A DNA stretch of 64,000 nucleotides from Archegozetes longisetosus (taxonomy: Eukaryota; Arthropoda; Arachnida; Sarcoptiformes; Trhypochthoniidae). The position numbers and the translations under genes were made by a program. The notes beneath the pieces were generated by a model. The model was not told where the DNA came from and searched no databases. It saw only the letters and a program-made list of their open reading frames with translations. The stretch lies in contig JAEMBT020000005.1 of the NCBI GenBank assembly GCA_018873245.2, forward strand, positions 2,554,001 to 2,618,000. Direction: 5' to 3'. Of this stretch, positions 1 to 14,217 are shown piece by piece (within the stretch, counting starts at the first letter, position 1; each line of letters opens with the position of its first letter).

Positions 1-1777
1 CAACATTTCTAATAACGGGGACAACTAGACCTTTGGGTGTCGCGACTGCAACACTAATATCAACGTAATCGCGATAAACAACTTCCTGGTCATCGATGAC
101 AGCGTTCACAACCGGCTGATCAATCAAAGCATAAGCTGACGCCTTTACAAAGGCTGACATAAAACCTAATTTCAAGTTATGTTTCTTCTGAAAGGCGTCC
201 TTATGAGTGTTACGCATTTCGATGATATTACTGTCAGAACAAAGTTAACTTATTTGAAATAATTTTCACATTTAGATCGGAGTAGAGGTTAACCTCATAT
301 CGATTTCATTGAAGGTTGTAAGCATCGCGTAAGTGTTTTGGGCATCTTTTAGTCTCTGAGCAATTCTTTGTCTCATTCGGTTCATTTTAACTCTATTTTC
401 TTTTCGCGCTCCAACAGATACTCCTGAACCTGGTTCAGATCCCAGTGAAGTCGGTTTAATTGAGGCGGTAGGAGTTGAGGACACTGGAGCTGAAGGTCTT
501 GGCGGTGTTGGAGGTGGTGATTGAGGAACCTCTGCTGGTTTGGGTGCAGCAGCCTCAGGCTTGGGAGCCGATGCTTCTGGTTTAGGAGCTTCCGCCTTCT
601 TGGGTGCACCACCTGCACCAACACGTATTTTCATAATAGCTTTACCCGGTTGTACTGTCGAGCCGTCTTCTACTAATAGTTCTTCGATAACACCAGCAAC
701 AGGGGAGTGTATCGGGACTGAAGTCTATAACAAATATTACAATTATTATCTTGTGTTCAGATTACAAGTCTTATTGAATTTATTTTGATTAGTGATAACT
801 ACAGTGAAGGGTAAGTGATAATTAACAGGAGCTTAAGGCAATGTTTGCTTATATTCTAAAAATGAGTGAACTATTGAAAAATATGGAATTATGCATGAAG
901 GAAGAGAAGAGAAAATAAATCAATAATAAAAGGATTCTTGCCTTTCATAACGATAAGATTGACAAATTCTAAAAAGTATTAGTGATAAACTTGTTATTAC
1001 GCTTGAACTGGAGTCAAGCATTGTTATAATAGCAATGCTATTGTGTCAACGTTAGAACTTAAGCCCCATTTGGCCGAATTGAGCAGAAACTTAGTTCTAG
1101 TCGATGATTAGTGATGAATGAAGGCCGAGGAAAACAAAGCAAAATATCTAATTAATGAGATGGTATTTGTTTGAGGAAGTTTCATAATTCAATATCGACC
1201 GGTATTGAAAAATGGAGTGAAATTCAATCGTAGTCTTAGTTGAACTGATAATTTTTTCTTTGAATAATTTCATCTTCAAACTTAATACTGGAAAGATAGC
1301 TATTGTTCGGTTGCGACTAAGCATGAAGATGACAATAATTAAGGAATCTATTACTTGACTCATATTTTCTCATAGAGAATGATAAAGTTATCCTCTTATT
1401 CAAAGCCAGCATAAGTTATGAAAGGTTTTGTCGCATATAAATCACTTTTCTTTGTCTTAAAGCATTATCGGAAAAAGTATAGGGATATAAAAAATTAGTT
1501 TCCCTTTTGAATTTATAGATCTCTTATAGAGGAAAGCTTTCATTCTATGAAAATTATAAATAGCTATTAGTTTTGAAAAGAAATCATCTCTAATACCAGC
1601 AATGAGGCAATCATAATGATTAACTAATTGAAAAAGATTTTCTTCCCTCAAAAACTAATTTCTCATCAGCTAAATTATCGTCATTACGACTTTTTTAAAC
1701 ATAAATAAACTAAGTTATTGCGAGAATGACTTTTATTCTTTCAAATTTCTAACTGCTATAATCATTACATCCCATCG

Positions 1778-1816
<39 letters not shown>

Positions 1817-2284
1817 CATACTTAGTAAGTAATATCTGAGTAATATTAATAAGCTATTAAAGCATAAAATAAGTTGAACACAGGATGAGACTTAATAAGA
1901 GAAAAGATATACTGGCATTTATTCGCGTTTTTTCATACTATTTAATAATGAAATTACACACTTTAACGCTAAAGAAAGTTTAGACATGGGCTGAGATAAA
2001 CATAAAGGCATTAGAGAAATGAATAATAAGATACCCGAACCAAATACAAGTCTAATAATATGGTTATGGAAATAAACAAACCAAAGAAATTCATCATTTA
2101 GATAAATGAGTGAATTAGAGAATGCGAGAGAAATGCAAAATAAGGAATACAAGTCGGACTCATATATTGGTCGAGACAATAAGCACAAACTTCATTCCAG
2201 AGATAAGCTAAATATGAGCACAACTATTATTGTCAAAAAGAATATTTTAAGCGGAGATGTTTTATCTCATGGCAGAGAGAGAAC

Positions 2285-2318
<34 letters not shown>

Positions 2319-3823
2319 CTAAGCCAAATTTGATGATTATATTGGTCTGACAGACTATTGCATAACTAGAATATGATTAAAGAGAATATGAAACTGAGGC
2401 AACGGAAAGCACATGCTATGCAAAAAAGTCAAATATTCATATGTATCTGTTATTGCTAGTGATGCAGACAATTGGTTTGCGTAACTACTACTGTATAGGG
2501 AGCTCTCATTTTAATCTTTGGCCACATAATTACATCTTAGGGACACGAGGGAATTCATGTATAAGAGCAGAAGATTCTAATATTGTAGTAATAATAATAA
2601 TATTGTGCACATATTTCACGTTCCTCTTACAAAACGGAGAAGTCAAGGCGTATACAATTGATCAAAGTTTTGGTAGGCTATATGTCACGTTTGTCCAGCA
2701 TAGCAACCCTAAGTAAAACTGTAAACTTAATTGAACTGAATATGATCTGAGGTGCGCACCTCAGCCACTGTTGTTGTTGGCAGTGCAGCAGAAATGGGAA
2801 TATATGGTGAAAGCGCATCAAACATCATATAACTAAATATAATATCAAGTATTTGTAGTGGTAGTAGGCTTTCTTCCTAATGAGAATTGTTAAGTTAAGC
2901 TCGTAATGACAAAAGGGACTTCATGGGTGACTGCATGAGAACCACACCCTTTTCTACTAAAACTATATGAAAAAATAAAAGTATATATGATGTTAGAAGC
3001 GTGCTTCCCATATTACTTATGTCAACCACTGCTCTATCTGAAGTCAGTCTTAAATTCCTAACCAATACACATTTCACCCATATTCATACCTATCTCTATA
3101 GCCACTACAGTTGTTCTCTAACTCTACTGTACTGTCAGCAGCAAGTCTCGCTAACAGTCACCGTTCAGATAGTCACTAGTTATGCGCAAACTTTTACATC
3201 CGATAGTACTCTCGCGTATGGACATTAGACATATATAATCCATTTTCAGCAAACAATATCTAACGTACGTGCTCTCACTCGAGTCAGCTATTAATGAATA
3301 TATTATTAAAAATAAGAGTAAAATGAGAAAATTCATAACTTTGCCAATTCACAAGGGATACCAATGGAAAGTAGTTTATGTCCGACACTTTTTTCACGTT
3401 GCATGTCTAACTAAAACTACTTGAAAAAGTTTTCGTGTTTTCATGGCATGCATCAAATTAAATATAATTATTATTCACTAACATTCTATTGGGCTTTAAA
3501 ACACTTCTAATAAGCCTTCAATTAATTTTCTAGAATAAAATGCGATAACTGAGTAACTATTCGATATTAAGATTAGGGTAGATAATAAAAACTGATAAGC
3601 ATCTCACTTTATCGGTTTCTACTTCGCCGAGCACTTCATCTTCGGATACAGAATCCCCAATAGCTATCAAATCAAGAAAATCATCATAAATTTTTCCCCA
3701 AATTATGATACGAGTAATGAAGGTAGCAAATATATTATTAATACTAACCCTTTTCCCATCTTATATCTCCTTCGCTGAGAGATTCTGCCAATTGGGGCAC
3801 AACAACTACTTTCAGTTCATCAC
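1..3823 (-). CDS. DLST: Dihydrolipoyllysine-residue succinyltransferase (E2 of 2-oxoglutarate dehydrogenase), partial
   Basis: DLST forms the mitochondrial matrix core that moves succinyl groups from lipoyl-lysine to CoA in the 2-oxoglutarate dehydrogenase complex of the TCA cycle. Four coding exons can be read with GT-AG junctions and consistent phase, 5' to 3' on the minus strand: 3823-3749, 3663-3608, 724-294 and 230 to beyond base 1. The first two give the lipoyl domain, with [14 protein letters not shown] and then [12 protein letters not shown], whose final lysine is the lipoyl site. The third finishes that domain, then reads a Pro/Ala/Lys-rich hinge and the family signature [18 protein letters not shown]. 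The fourth enters the catalytic domain ([16 protein letters not shown], then [16 protein letters not shown]). As in animal DLST, there is no peripheral-subunit-binding domain between hinge and core. The intron between exons two and three is 2.9 kb. The C-terminal part with the catalytic His lies outside the window, and the transit-peptide exon is uncertain. Confidence 0.95.
1780..1813. repeat. (CT)n microsatellite
   Basis: About 34 bases, within the large DLST intron. Confidence 0.9.
2287..2318. repeat. (GA)n microsatellite
   Basis: Slightly interrupted at its left side; within the same DLST intron as the CT tract at 1780, in inverse orientation, so the intron transcript could pair with itself. 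Confidence 0.9.
3608..3663 (-). CDS. DLST: DLST lipoyl-domain exon ending at the lipoyl lysine
   Basis: This 56-nt exon sits between an acceptor reading TAG at 3664-3666 and a GTGAGA donor at 3602-3607 (minus strand). With one base from the previous exon it reads [19 protein letters not shown]. The junction falls right after the lysine that carries lipoate; the next exon (724-294) opens with Thr-Ser-Val. The 84-nt intron that separates it from the exon at 3749-3823 is very short compared with the 2.9-kb intron that follows. Confidence 0.92.
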
Positions 3824-4215
3824 CTGCTCAATAGATAATCGATTGAACAATTAATAGAAACTTTAAGTTTATTGAAAATAGGTTTTAAAAATAGACCAAT
3901 GGTCAAGTTTAACAGACTTACAAAGAATATAAGATCTATGAAAATGTCGGATCGAATTTGGGCTCTGTTTACATTTTCTAAATAATATATTAGAACAAAA
4001 CGAATTCCTAGAAAGTAGATAAAAATCTTTTAAGAAGATCATCAGTAATGACATTGAAACAGATCTCTATTTACAATCAATATTTAATGTGATATTAAAC
4101 TGTTTTCAGCAAACAATTTGCAGTAAAAACTGAGTGAAGGGATGACTAAAACTATTAATAATTGATTGAAATGAAATCCTTAAACAGTTAAGAGCCAAAT
4201 GTCAGACATGAATAC

Positions 4216-4343
4216 CTTGTGAATAGTTGATGTCCACAACCTCTAATATTAATAGATCCACAACTAGTGATATGGTTGAGCGATAGCTCGAATGCCGGTT
4301 CCTTCGACCGCTGACCAAACACTAAACTCATTCTTCGTGCCAT
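4216..4343 (-). CDS. Candidate first coding exon of DLST (mitochondrial targeting region), uncertain
   Basis: The exon at 3749-3823 needs an upstream exon that donates one base. On the minus strand a good donor (CACAAG then GTATTC) lies at 4216/4215. The longest open frame above it has an in-frame ATG at 4343 and reads MARRMSLVFGQRSK, Arg-rich as a targeting peptide would be. In that frame, however, the donor leaves two bases over, which does not match. The neighbouring frame reads an Arg/Ser-rich stretch (SGRRNRHSSYRST), ends in the right phase, but has no ATG and would need yet another exon. Either this is not the first exon or a weaker donor is used. Position and strand fit; the joining does not yet. 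Confidence 0.3.
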
Positions 4344-6864
4344 TTCTTTCTTAATAAGTTTGTACTCAAGCGACCGATTAGCCGGTGATTTGCATTGAAT
4401 ATCATCTGCTTTTTGTAGACATCTATAGCTATTTAGCGCCGAAGATGAACATAATTGTCGCCATTTTTGGTTAAATAAACAACTGTTCACTTAAGAAATA
4501 AATAGAAACAATTGTTAAATTGAATGCAACCGTTGTTTAGTTTGGAACGGATGGTACAAAGTAATTATTACCTATTAGTGAACGGTTTAAGAGTGCGTTT
4601 GCCATCATTAACAACAATTAACCGATTTTAATCTTAATTTAATAAAATATAAATATTTTTGTCATTATCTTTAAGGGCAGTTCATTAATAACATTAAAGT
4701 TAATATAAGGGATCGTGTTGTAGAGTAACAATTTTCATGTTTGGATGCAGTTTCAGATAACAGGGGCGTATTTGCTGTAAATAGTATGACGTTTAATACT
4801 CTGAAAATACACCTATTAATAACGTGCAAGTTGAAACACTTCCTAGTTTTATGACTAACGCTCCCATTCTGCCAGAGGGGGATGTCCTTTTGGGTCTATT
4901 TGTGTGACGTTGTGTTTAGTTTGCAAGGAATGAGTCAAGCATTAGGGAAAAGCACGCTTTCGGGATTTGGTTTTGCTTATGCTGTAAAATCTATTTGTAT
5001 TAAGTATTGGAAAAGCCGTACAGTATTGCTTTTGTCTGCCGTAAGAGTAAGGCTTTCAACAAATAATCCCAAAGACTGGCCAGAATTGAACTGATATAAA
5101 GGTAAGTTTAGTTTTTAAAAGTTGTTGTCAATATAAGTACTTGTTGAAATGGTTGCATGAAGCAGATTGAAATTGTTTTTGTCAGTTTTCTTAGTATTAT
5201 TGTAGACAATATTTAATATATTGTCATAAAGTTATCTAACTTTTGATAAATCCTTCAATCGGTTGAGTTAAAGTATAGAGAGCCATAAAATACTTGCTGT
5301 TCTATTGTTGTGGTGAATGGTAAGCTAATTTGGAGCAATTCTTACAAGCAGTTAATTTTCTTATTAGGAATAGTTGTATAAACACAAAGCTTTGATAAGT
5401 GAGTCACGAAAGTTAGAGTGAATGAGACCTAAATAAAAAGCCAGCAGTTTTTCTTTGCATAATAATAGATAAAAGTTAGATGTGGGCTAATATTAATTAG
5501 GACAGACTGAGACTGATTGCATTGGAACATCAGACAAGTAAAAGTTATGATCTTATGAAAAAATAAAAGTAATAATATCTGTGTTGAAAATAATGAAAAT
5601 ATGAGTTGGAAAGTGATGAGGAGAGGGATTGGCGCCTAACGGACTTTTGCCTTAGCTTGCACTTTCCTGTTCAGCATTAACTTATTTCGCTTCATCTCCT
5701 GGTCTCTTCATGTTCTCTTCATGTCTCCCTCTTTCCCATCGTTCAGATCTGAAATTTATTCCCCCTATGACTTGATTGCCTGTGAATGTGTACAATAGTT
5801 GACTCCAGACTAGGGTTACATTATCTTATGTTCTAGTTCTTTGTGGTATTGGTTTTGTATATTTATGAAAAGGTAGTGATGTTCAGTAAATATTAATATA
5901 AATAATTGTTTAAAAATGAAAGTGTTTTAATAAAATGTCAAATCTGGGCAGATGTAGCGAATGGTTGTTATTAACTAAACTTAAAAAGCATTTGTTAGCT
6001 CTCAACAAAGCGATAAGAGAGTTTGATTTTCTTTCTAATACGTATGATTCACCTTAAGTTATATCGATTCCTAGAAACTATTAGCCATAGACAACAACGT
6101 GTTTGGCAAACATTTGCAGCGATTTTATGGTTTACTTACGCTTAGTTTAAGCTGGCGCTATATAATGTTAACATTTGCCGTATAACTATTACTTTTCAGT
6201 CATTTAAGAAGAAGCGATATATTCGGTTTTGTCAACTCCACCCAAATAGTATTTCTTAGAGACATAAAACGTAGGCACTATAAAAACTTAAATAAAGCGT
6301 GTGCTCTATTGTAGAACATTACAGTTGACGAGCGCACCAACCCTAATATGTGGTGTCATGCCATGATAACGCCAGTTCCAGCTCTATCCTAATTCTCTTA
6401 TGAGGTAAATAAATGCAACTTGTCTTTTAAGCATTACTTTTAAACCTTGTTTTATTGTTTTGTTTTAACTTGAAAATCTTTCACTTTTAACTTTCAACTT
6501 CTTTTGATCAGTCAAACAATATGTAAGTTTCACTAAGTATTTGAACTTTTCAATTATTCAACGAACTTAAATGAAGCTGGTAGAGATAATAAAACTTTGA
6601 AAAATGGTTTATTAAATTAGAAGTGAGAGTTAGTTTTGATTAATTAAAATAGAAGTGTTTTGATATTTAGATTGCTTTTATTGAAATATTTGACTTTGAC
6701 TTAACTGATTTGACTACCGGTATTTTTGAGCGATAGCTAGAAGTCTATATTTACAGACATCAAAATAATGACTATTTCAAAATGTTGATTTAACTTATAT
6801 TATGTTACCTCTCGTTTAAGGACCATTAACTTCAACTGTAAAAATGTGAAACAGACTTCTGGCT

Positions 6865-6867
<3 letters not shown>

Positions 6868-6916
<49 letters not shown>
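6868..6916. repeat. (GA)n microsatellite
   Basis: About 49 bases, uninterrupted. Confidence 0.9.
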
Positions 6917-6920
<4 letters not shown>

Positions 6921-7432
6921 ATACTTAATAGGAGATACCGTTATACAGTTGGCGCAAAACATGAAACATAACCATTTTATATTACTTCACGCACCTAAAA
7001 ATGAAACAAAACATAATAAAGTAACAGTTTGCTAGTGTGATAGCCAGCCGGCATGCATTTTGTATAATTTCTGAGTTTTCTTGTAGTTAAAAACAGTTTT
7101 AAACACGAATTTTAAATTATCAAATAATATAACTTATATGAAATAATATGACTTATGAAATAATATAACTTAAGTGAACCAAAGACAAAGAAAATTAAGG
7201 CAAAACAATTTTAGAAACACCAAACACTTATTTTGATTCAACTTAATTGATAACTTTTCTTGACATATAGTGGTTAGACAAATATTGTGGTGAAAAAGTC
7301 TAAAAAATAAAAGTTATTTGAGAAGTATAGGAGGAATGGAGTTGTTAAAGAAAGTAAAATACAAGATATAAGGGGATAGATGTTATGCAAATTGGTTGAC
7401 TGATATGAAGGAGAAGGGAGTATCACATATCA

Positions 7433-7435
<3 letters not shown>

Positions 7436-7464
<29 letters not shown>
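7436..7464. repeat. (GA)n microsatellite
   Basis: About 29 bases. Confidence 0.9.
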
Positions 7465-7467
<3 letters not shown>

Positions 7468-10400
7468 TAGATTGAAAATAAAGCATGTAATACGTATGCA
7501 AAGAAGTGTAGTAAGACTATGCTAATTTATATAGTTTATTGTCGTCATTTGCAACATTATTACCAAAGATATTAATTCCTTGCAAATGTTCTTTAGAAAT
7601 TTCTTAAAAGCCGTATTACAAGATCGTGACTGGCTTTTATAATTAAGTTTTCTTAGCAACACATAAAGGAGTTTCAAAGTGATTCTCTTCTGTTGCTGTC
7701 TCTTAATACTTATTTTCCACTGTTGCTGTCTTTGCGTCTTATTTGTCTGGTCTGGTCGACTCTGTTCAAGTGATTTGTAGAATGCGAGCTGCATAGACTT
7801 CATAGTTACTCATGTCCACAATAGCCACCTTTAGGCGATCGATATTTTGCATGTATTACTGCTTGGCATATATCCGACTTATCAGAGTTTTATAATCCTA
7901 AGAAACTAAATTATAGTAACCCATAACTACGAAGAGTTAAAGTTACAAAAGACTAGTATTATGTTTAGTATTAAGTTTGATGGCTATAACTTATGAGTGC
8001 AATTGGCAACAGGTGAACGTTCAACTATTAAATCTGCATTCATGTTCATCTAGACCATCATTATTTCTCATTTGCATTCAAACGTTTATATAAACATTTT
8101 CCTAAGCGATTTCGATTGAAACGAAAACAATAAATTTGTGGCAATTAAACAATTTATTGAACGCAAAACTAGAAATAAAAAGTGTTTTATGTAAAAAGTG
8201 TAGGGAATCGTGATAGAAGATATAGTTATGAAAGGTTAATTTAGTAAAAGTGTGGTGTTTGGATTCTTCAGAATGGCTAATAAAAATAGTAGAATCAAAA
8301 CAAAATTATAAAAAGACACAGATTAGCTTTGTCTCAATTAGATTTGTTTCCATTAGAATTTGTAATTTGAAATTCACCACCATCATATCATATAATCTAT
8401 GTCAACCAATCAATTTCTGAGTAATATAATTGCTAAAGACTTTGGGTTAGACTATGCTCTAAATATTGAAGTATAGAAAAAGTGCGACAATATATTCGAT
8501 TATCTATTATATGGTGAGATTACAATAGAGGAAGCGTTGCTTACTCAAGAAACTAGTGTAAGAATAAGAGGGAAGAGAGAGAGAAAAAGAAAGCTAAACA
8601 TTGTATTTATAATCGAAATGATTGTAATATCAAATATAAAAATCTAAGCCTAAATAGCTATCTATATATACTGTTGAGTAAACTTTATTTCTGATAGTAT
8701 CCCGTCTTTGATCAAATCATTGAAAGTTGTTCTTTATAGAATTATAATTCATAGAATTCGGGTAAAATACAACACATACAACAGAGTTGTTGTAAAGATT
8801 ATTCTATAGTTTGTTACTTCAAGATTGTCGAATGCAGTACTGTGTTACTCTTCTTATGTCAATATAAATCACTTTTGATATTTATATATCAAAACATTTT
8901 CACAGATACAAAGAAAACAACAAAACCAAAGTAGAAGAGGAGACCAAAGTTTGAGAATAAGAAGAAGCAGATCAGGAGAAAGGATTTGTTTATAGAAGAT
9001 AATAGAAAATTTGGTGTCGAACTGAGAAGAATTGAAAGGGGACACAAAGGGCGAAGTGGTATGAATGAATGATCAGTAATAGTATATAAATAAATTTGTA
9101 GAAAAGATGATAGAAAGAGAAAATGATAGTAAGAGAATGCTAAGAGTTAGTTGGATGGGGGTTTTGGTAATTGCCCCAAAATTGCCCCAATAAAGCAACT
9201 CAATTATGAGCTTTGACGCTAGTGTGATGCGAGTGCGGCTATTTTAGCAATTGTTATGCTATTAATGTGAATTGGGTGTAAACCATAAGTGTATGCAAAG
9301 TCCTGTTTAAATTACAATTATATATACATATCGGTCATTACTGAAACATAATCATATAGATATGAACTAACTTTTAGCTGTTAACAGTCTATCTTTTGTG
9401 AAATTAATCTGGATTTAAATGAGTACTACGAGGCATTGGTATTTTTGATATTTGAATGTTTTAAACAAAACTCTGCTGTCCGCAATAGAAAGTAAATGAG
9501 AACTTAATAACATGTGTTCTTAAATGTCTATAAAGTTTTCAATTTTGCGAATTAAATTAGTACTGTTGTACAGATCAATGCGCTGTCATAGCTATGAGTA
9601 CCGACCAAATTTTGCTTTTCAACCATTAGTTGTTCATCTTTCAAATAAGTGGATATGTTGTCTGTGTTTCACAACAAATATCACACCTAAAGTGTTTGAC
9701 AAATTGGTATTATTTTCAATCATTTGCTTAACATATGATACAATCGGAGAGCGTAATAAGAAACAATTAGAACTAAGAACTTAGAGTTGATTGTGACAAT
9801 AAAAAGCAATAAACAATGAAAATTGGTTATAACTGTTTTGGTTTGTAGTGAACGTAACAGTTATTTAGTGTAGTAAAAGTGCAAAACGCAAAGAAGTGCA
9901 TTTGGTGTAGGAGAGAGTGAAAGCGCAATATTAGATCTCTGACCCACCGTCTGCTGCCTTTTCTTTGTGGGCCCCTTTTGATGATTCACTTCGGCGGGTG
10001 AGATTACTCTTACTATGGCACTTGAGGGGGAAGATGTGAGATTGGGGAAAGATGTCAGATTGCATGCAGACCAAGCTGAGAGCTGAGGGAGAGATGAGAG
10101 AATCTTTTGTGTGGAACACGTTGAAATATAGCCTGGAGAAGGGCGAGTGAGTCATCTTTAATGAGACTATAGAGTTTGGGCAAAATATTAAAGATCATCG
10201 AGTCATCCTTCGGACGATACGAAGTGCACAGATGTATGCCTGCAGACCCCATACCACTACCTCCTCCATCCTCATCCTTGCCTAAATAGAAATCAGAGAA
10301 TCAGAGGGAATAAGTGAGTTTCTGTTCTGTGAGAACACAAAGAAACAGAAAGAGAGGCTACGGATTATGGTGTGTTTGGTCGCTAGGGATTGGAGGAATA

Positions 10401-11638
10401 GGCACTCTATTGGTACATGAAACACTGAGCTGTAATAGCTCTTACTCCTAAAACCCAGTCAAGCAGTTTCTCAAACGCAATCTTTTTGAACACAAAGCTT
10501 TTTTAAAGCGTGGCTGACATAAGCGTGAAATTCATTGACACACTCTCCTCGAGACATGCAAGCATTGAGTTATATTCACAGATTGGTATGATTGTCAACC
10601 AAAATATTACGTTTATGACTGAGCCTAACATCTTTGATCCCTTTAGAAGTGAGCTCTAAACAACATAATACATCTTTTCTATTGCCACTATCTCGCAAGC
10701 AATATTAAGTTTTCCACAAAAACAGCGAGTGATAAGGCTCTTATTAATCTTTTAAGACTACACCAATGTATACTTGAGTTGACTTTTATAGCTTGAGGTT
10801 GATATTGAAGCGAACAAAATATATAAGTTTTATAGTGTCGTATCTCTTATGCAACTATAAGTGATTATAATCAACTAAAGTTAAAGCTAAGAATCACTTG
10901 AGTTGTAATCTCGATAAGAAAAACATTCAACAGATGGTTGTTTGAACTTTGTTACTGACTTTTTTTATATAACTCTGAATGAGTGTGTGTTTGTTGAGAC
11001 TATTCGTCTTCCCGTTTCAAAGTGTAATTAGGCCTGAAATAATGAACACCTGAAATAGATTGTGCATAGGCGCTTGAAAAGTATGCACCCCTGAAATAAG
11101 AGATTCACATTAGACCGAACCGACATCTCAAGTAACTTTACAATGAATACAAGCCAAAGTAGTGGCTTTCAAAATATTTCATCATTTTGTTGCAAACCAT
11201 GTTATATAACTTTGCTGATGCTTCTGCTATAGCTCTGCCAACTTCTAATATGCTGTTAATAATAATAATATTGATTCACTATTACAAGTAAGATGAGGCA
11301 GAAAAGCAGTTCTCATTCTAGTATGTTCAGTCTTCAACCCTTTCCTTTTAATAATAGAGTAATACTTATTATATAAAAATGCTTTCGAAACAAGAGAGGG
11401 ATCTTTTGAAAAATTAAAAGTAAAACTATGCGCACAAGCCAATCGTTACACTAGATTTAAAGCTATTTTTGACATCAGCTTCACGTAGTTTTATATTAAC
11501 TTGACGTCTACTTTCAACTCCCAAAAAGACGCTTTCTTGCAGAGCAACACAACCAAAATATGGGCATTACTTTCGATGATTCAAAAATGTTGGGCTAAGT
11601 TGACTGTACTCTGAAAAGAGAGATAGAGAGATAAAGAG

Positions 11639-11641
<3 letters not shown>

Positions 11642-11694
<53 letters not shown>
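11642..11694. repeat. (GA)n microsatellite
   Basis: About 53 bases, with impure GATA/GAGA-like words just before it. Confidence 0.9.
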
Positions 11695-11696
<2 letters not shown>

Positions 11697-14123
11697 TATT
11701 ATGCAAAGTATAAGTAGAGAGAAATTAGAAAATAGTTGTCGCACTATAGCATTCTGAAGCAATCTATACTATATAGTGTTCTTACGCAGTTAACAGTATT
11801 TGCTTGTCATAAAAGGCTTTAAATATTAAGGTAACGTCCCCTTAACCCTTTCGTTAGAAGCAAACGAAGCAGGAAACGGGTTAAAAGCTCTTTCTCTCAT
11901 TCATTTGCTTTGGGCAAATCGCAGTCCCTTTTTATTGATTTTCTCAAAGGGGAATATTTTTATCAAAAGAGAAACTGACGAGTTTTCTACTCTGGAAGTA
12001 AAGGGTTGAGATGAGATGAGTTTAGAGAAGCTGGTGGAAGTTGCAAAATATATATACTTCAGAAAACTCATTTAGACAATTTTTGAAAGAGCATACTACT
12101 CAGAGCAGACTGGGAAGAGTACACTACTCGGAGTACACTACTCAGAGCACACTACGGCTATCTCGGCTTTGTGTGTGCACTTGATGAGAGTTGCATTAAC
12201 TTTAGTGGCAGCAGAAAAGAAAACACTGCCTCATTCAAAGTTAATATTAAAAGTACATTTTTTCAATAACTTTACCAACTATCAAAATTAATTCATGCAA
12301 TATATTAAAATATCTATTTTATAAATGCATGGCTTATTGTAACAATTTCTCTTAATGAATTACTTTTTAGAAAAGAAACTTTTTGAGGCAATGTTTGTGG
12401 TCGTTGTTATTGCTTTAAAGTGAAAGGTAGCGCAACCCATACAAAGCTTAAGTTAGCCAAATGCAGCAGTTGCTAAGGAAGCCTTTCCTATGCTTTAGCT
12501 CTGCTTCAAAGTTATAGTTTCTAATAATTTCTCAGAATTATATAATGAATATATAAGTTTCATGCAGTGTAAGAGTAGTCCAACCAAACCATTTTGCATT
12601 TAAGATACATTCTGTCATTTGGTACACAGAAATATGTTTTCAAAAGATTGACAAATTCATTGGGTTTTAATATAATTTTGCCTTATATAGACTTAGAAAT
12701 TGAGTTCTTAGGAAAATAACCTAATTAGATATCTGTTAAGTTCTGTTTTAAAACTTAAGTTATGAAAATGCGATTCAATTAGAAGTGACTGCAGCAGAAA
12801 GAAATAAATATAGAGTTATTCTAATCTTATATATTAATCTAAAATTAGTCTTTTCGAATTAAAGTCTATGAAGAGTTACATATTAAACAGGTTTAAAAGC
12901 AGGAATAATTTCAATGTAGGAGAAAAGCTGAGACGTTATAAAATAGAAAGAGAGCTAAAAGCTTGTATGCATTGAATTAGTTGTTTTTCGTAATGTGTAA
13001 TCTTAGTGTTGGCCTGACTGTTTTGTTTCAATGTTTGCAGAGGCTCTTTTGTTTTCATTTCCTATCTACTCATTTGATTTGAAAATGAATGCAGTAATGC
13101 TTAATTCATACTTCTTCTCCTTCAGCCAATCCTTTGGTTATAGAAGTGATGTATTTGTAGGTACAGAATAACAATGCGCTCTTATATAACTGGATGTAGT
13201 GTTCTATTAGAGTGCAAACTACAACATAATGCAGGCAATCAGTTGATGTGCCTCACAATTTATGTCCTCATCCATGCATAAAACCACATCTAATATATAA
13301 TTTTTTGTCGAGTATTAAAAAGTTTATACATCCCTATTTTAATGTCCATAAGTTTGCAGCTGAAAAGACATGCATCAAATGACTCTTTGCTTAAGCTAAA
13401 AACCTTTAATTTAGCGACTCCACCAAAACTGAAAAGTTTTAGCTCTAGCTTTTGAAAAGTGGTTATAGTTTTCTTGAGTTTTGGATCGATGCAGGACTAT
13501 CTGATTTAATTGTTGAAAGCATAAACGTTGTGTAGATCCATTTGCGAATGTATATACAAATCAATAATTGGTGAGAAGCGTTTGATAGAAATATAGCTCT
13601 GGGCTTGGTGAGGCTTAGCCATAGGGCTTCGTAAAGCTTAGCCATAAGTAGAACATTTGTTAATTCTAAATTAGAGTAATTACAAAGCCGCGAAGGCAGG
13701 TGTAGGGAATACTATTCTAACTTTACATAACGTATTAGCACAAATGTAAAGACAATTCAATAGAGAAATGGTCAATACCATAAACTGTATGAAAACTGTA
13801 CTCCAACTCTACGTGTTTGTATTTATGCCTATTTGTATGTTATGTGTGCACTCAAATGATAAGAGTATTGCTGATGAATGCGCAACAAATCATACGACTG
13901 ACGATCAGTTATACAATAAAGTCTATCTCTTTCTGTTTAAGTTACGCAATGATATAGTTAGTGATCCTTTTCTAGAGCTAACTTATAATTTATAGTATAA
14001 AGAGAATTATAAATTCAAATCCCTGTAAGTATTGTAACGCTGTTATGGGTTTTAACTCTAAGTTAAGAAGAATTTGGTTAGGATGAGAGATCAAGTGAAA
14101 GATAGAGAGTGAGTATGGAAGAT

Positions 14124-14128
<5 letters not shown>

Positions 14129-14209
<81 letters not shown>
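14129..14209. repeat. (AG)n microsatellite, longest of the window
   Basis: 81 bases without interruption. Confidence 0.95.

Positions 14210-14217
<8 letters not shown>

Larger units (their letters stand above)
725..3607 (-). other. Large DLST intron
   Basis: This 2.9-kb intron parts the lipoyl-lysine exon from the hinge exon. It holds a (CT)n tract at 1780-1813, a (GA)n tract near 2287-2318 and a perfect 18-bp palindrome at 2747-2764. Short open frames in it show no domain or codon pattern I recognise. Confidence 0.8.

Noticed and set aside
4882-5094. 70-codon frame upstream of DLST as a divergent gene
   Set aside because: Starts in the middle of a longer open run without a clear initiator, no family resemblance and no splice partners found.
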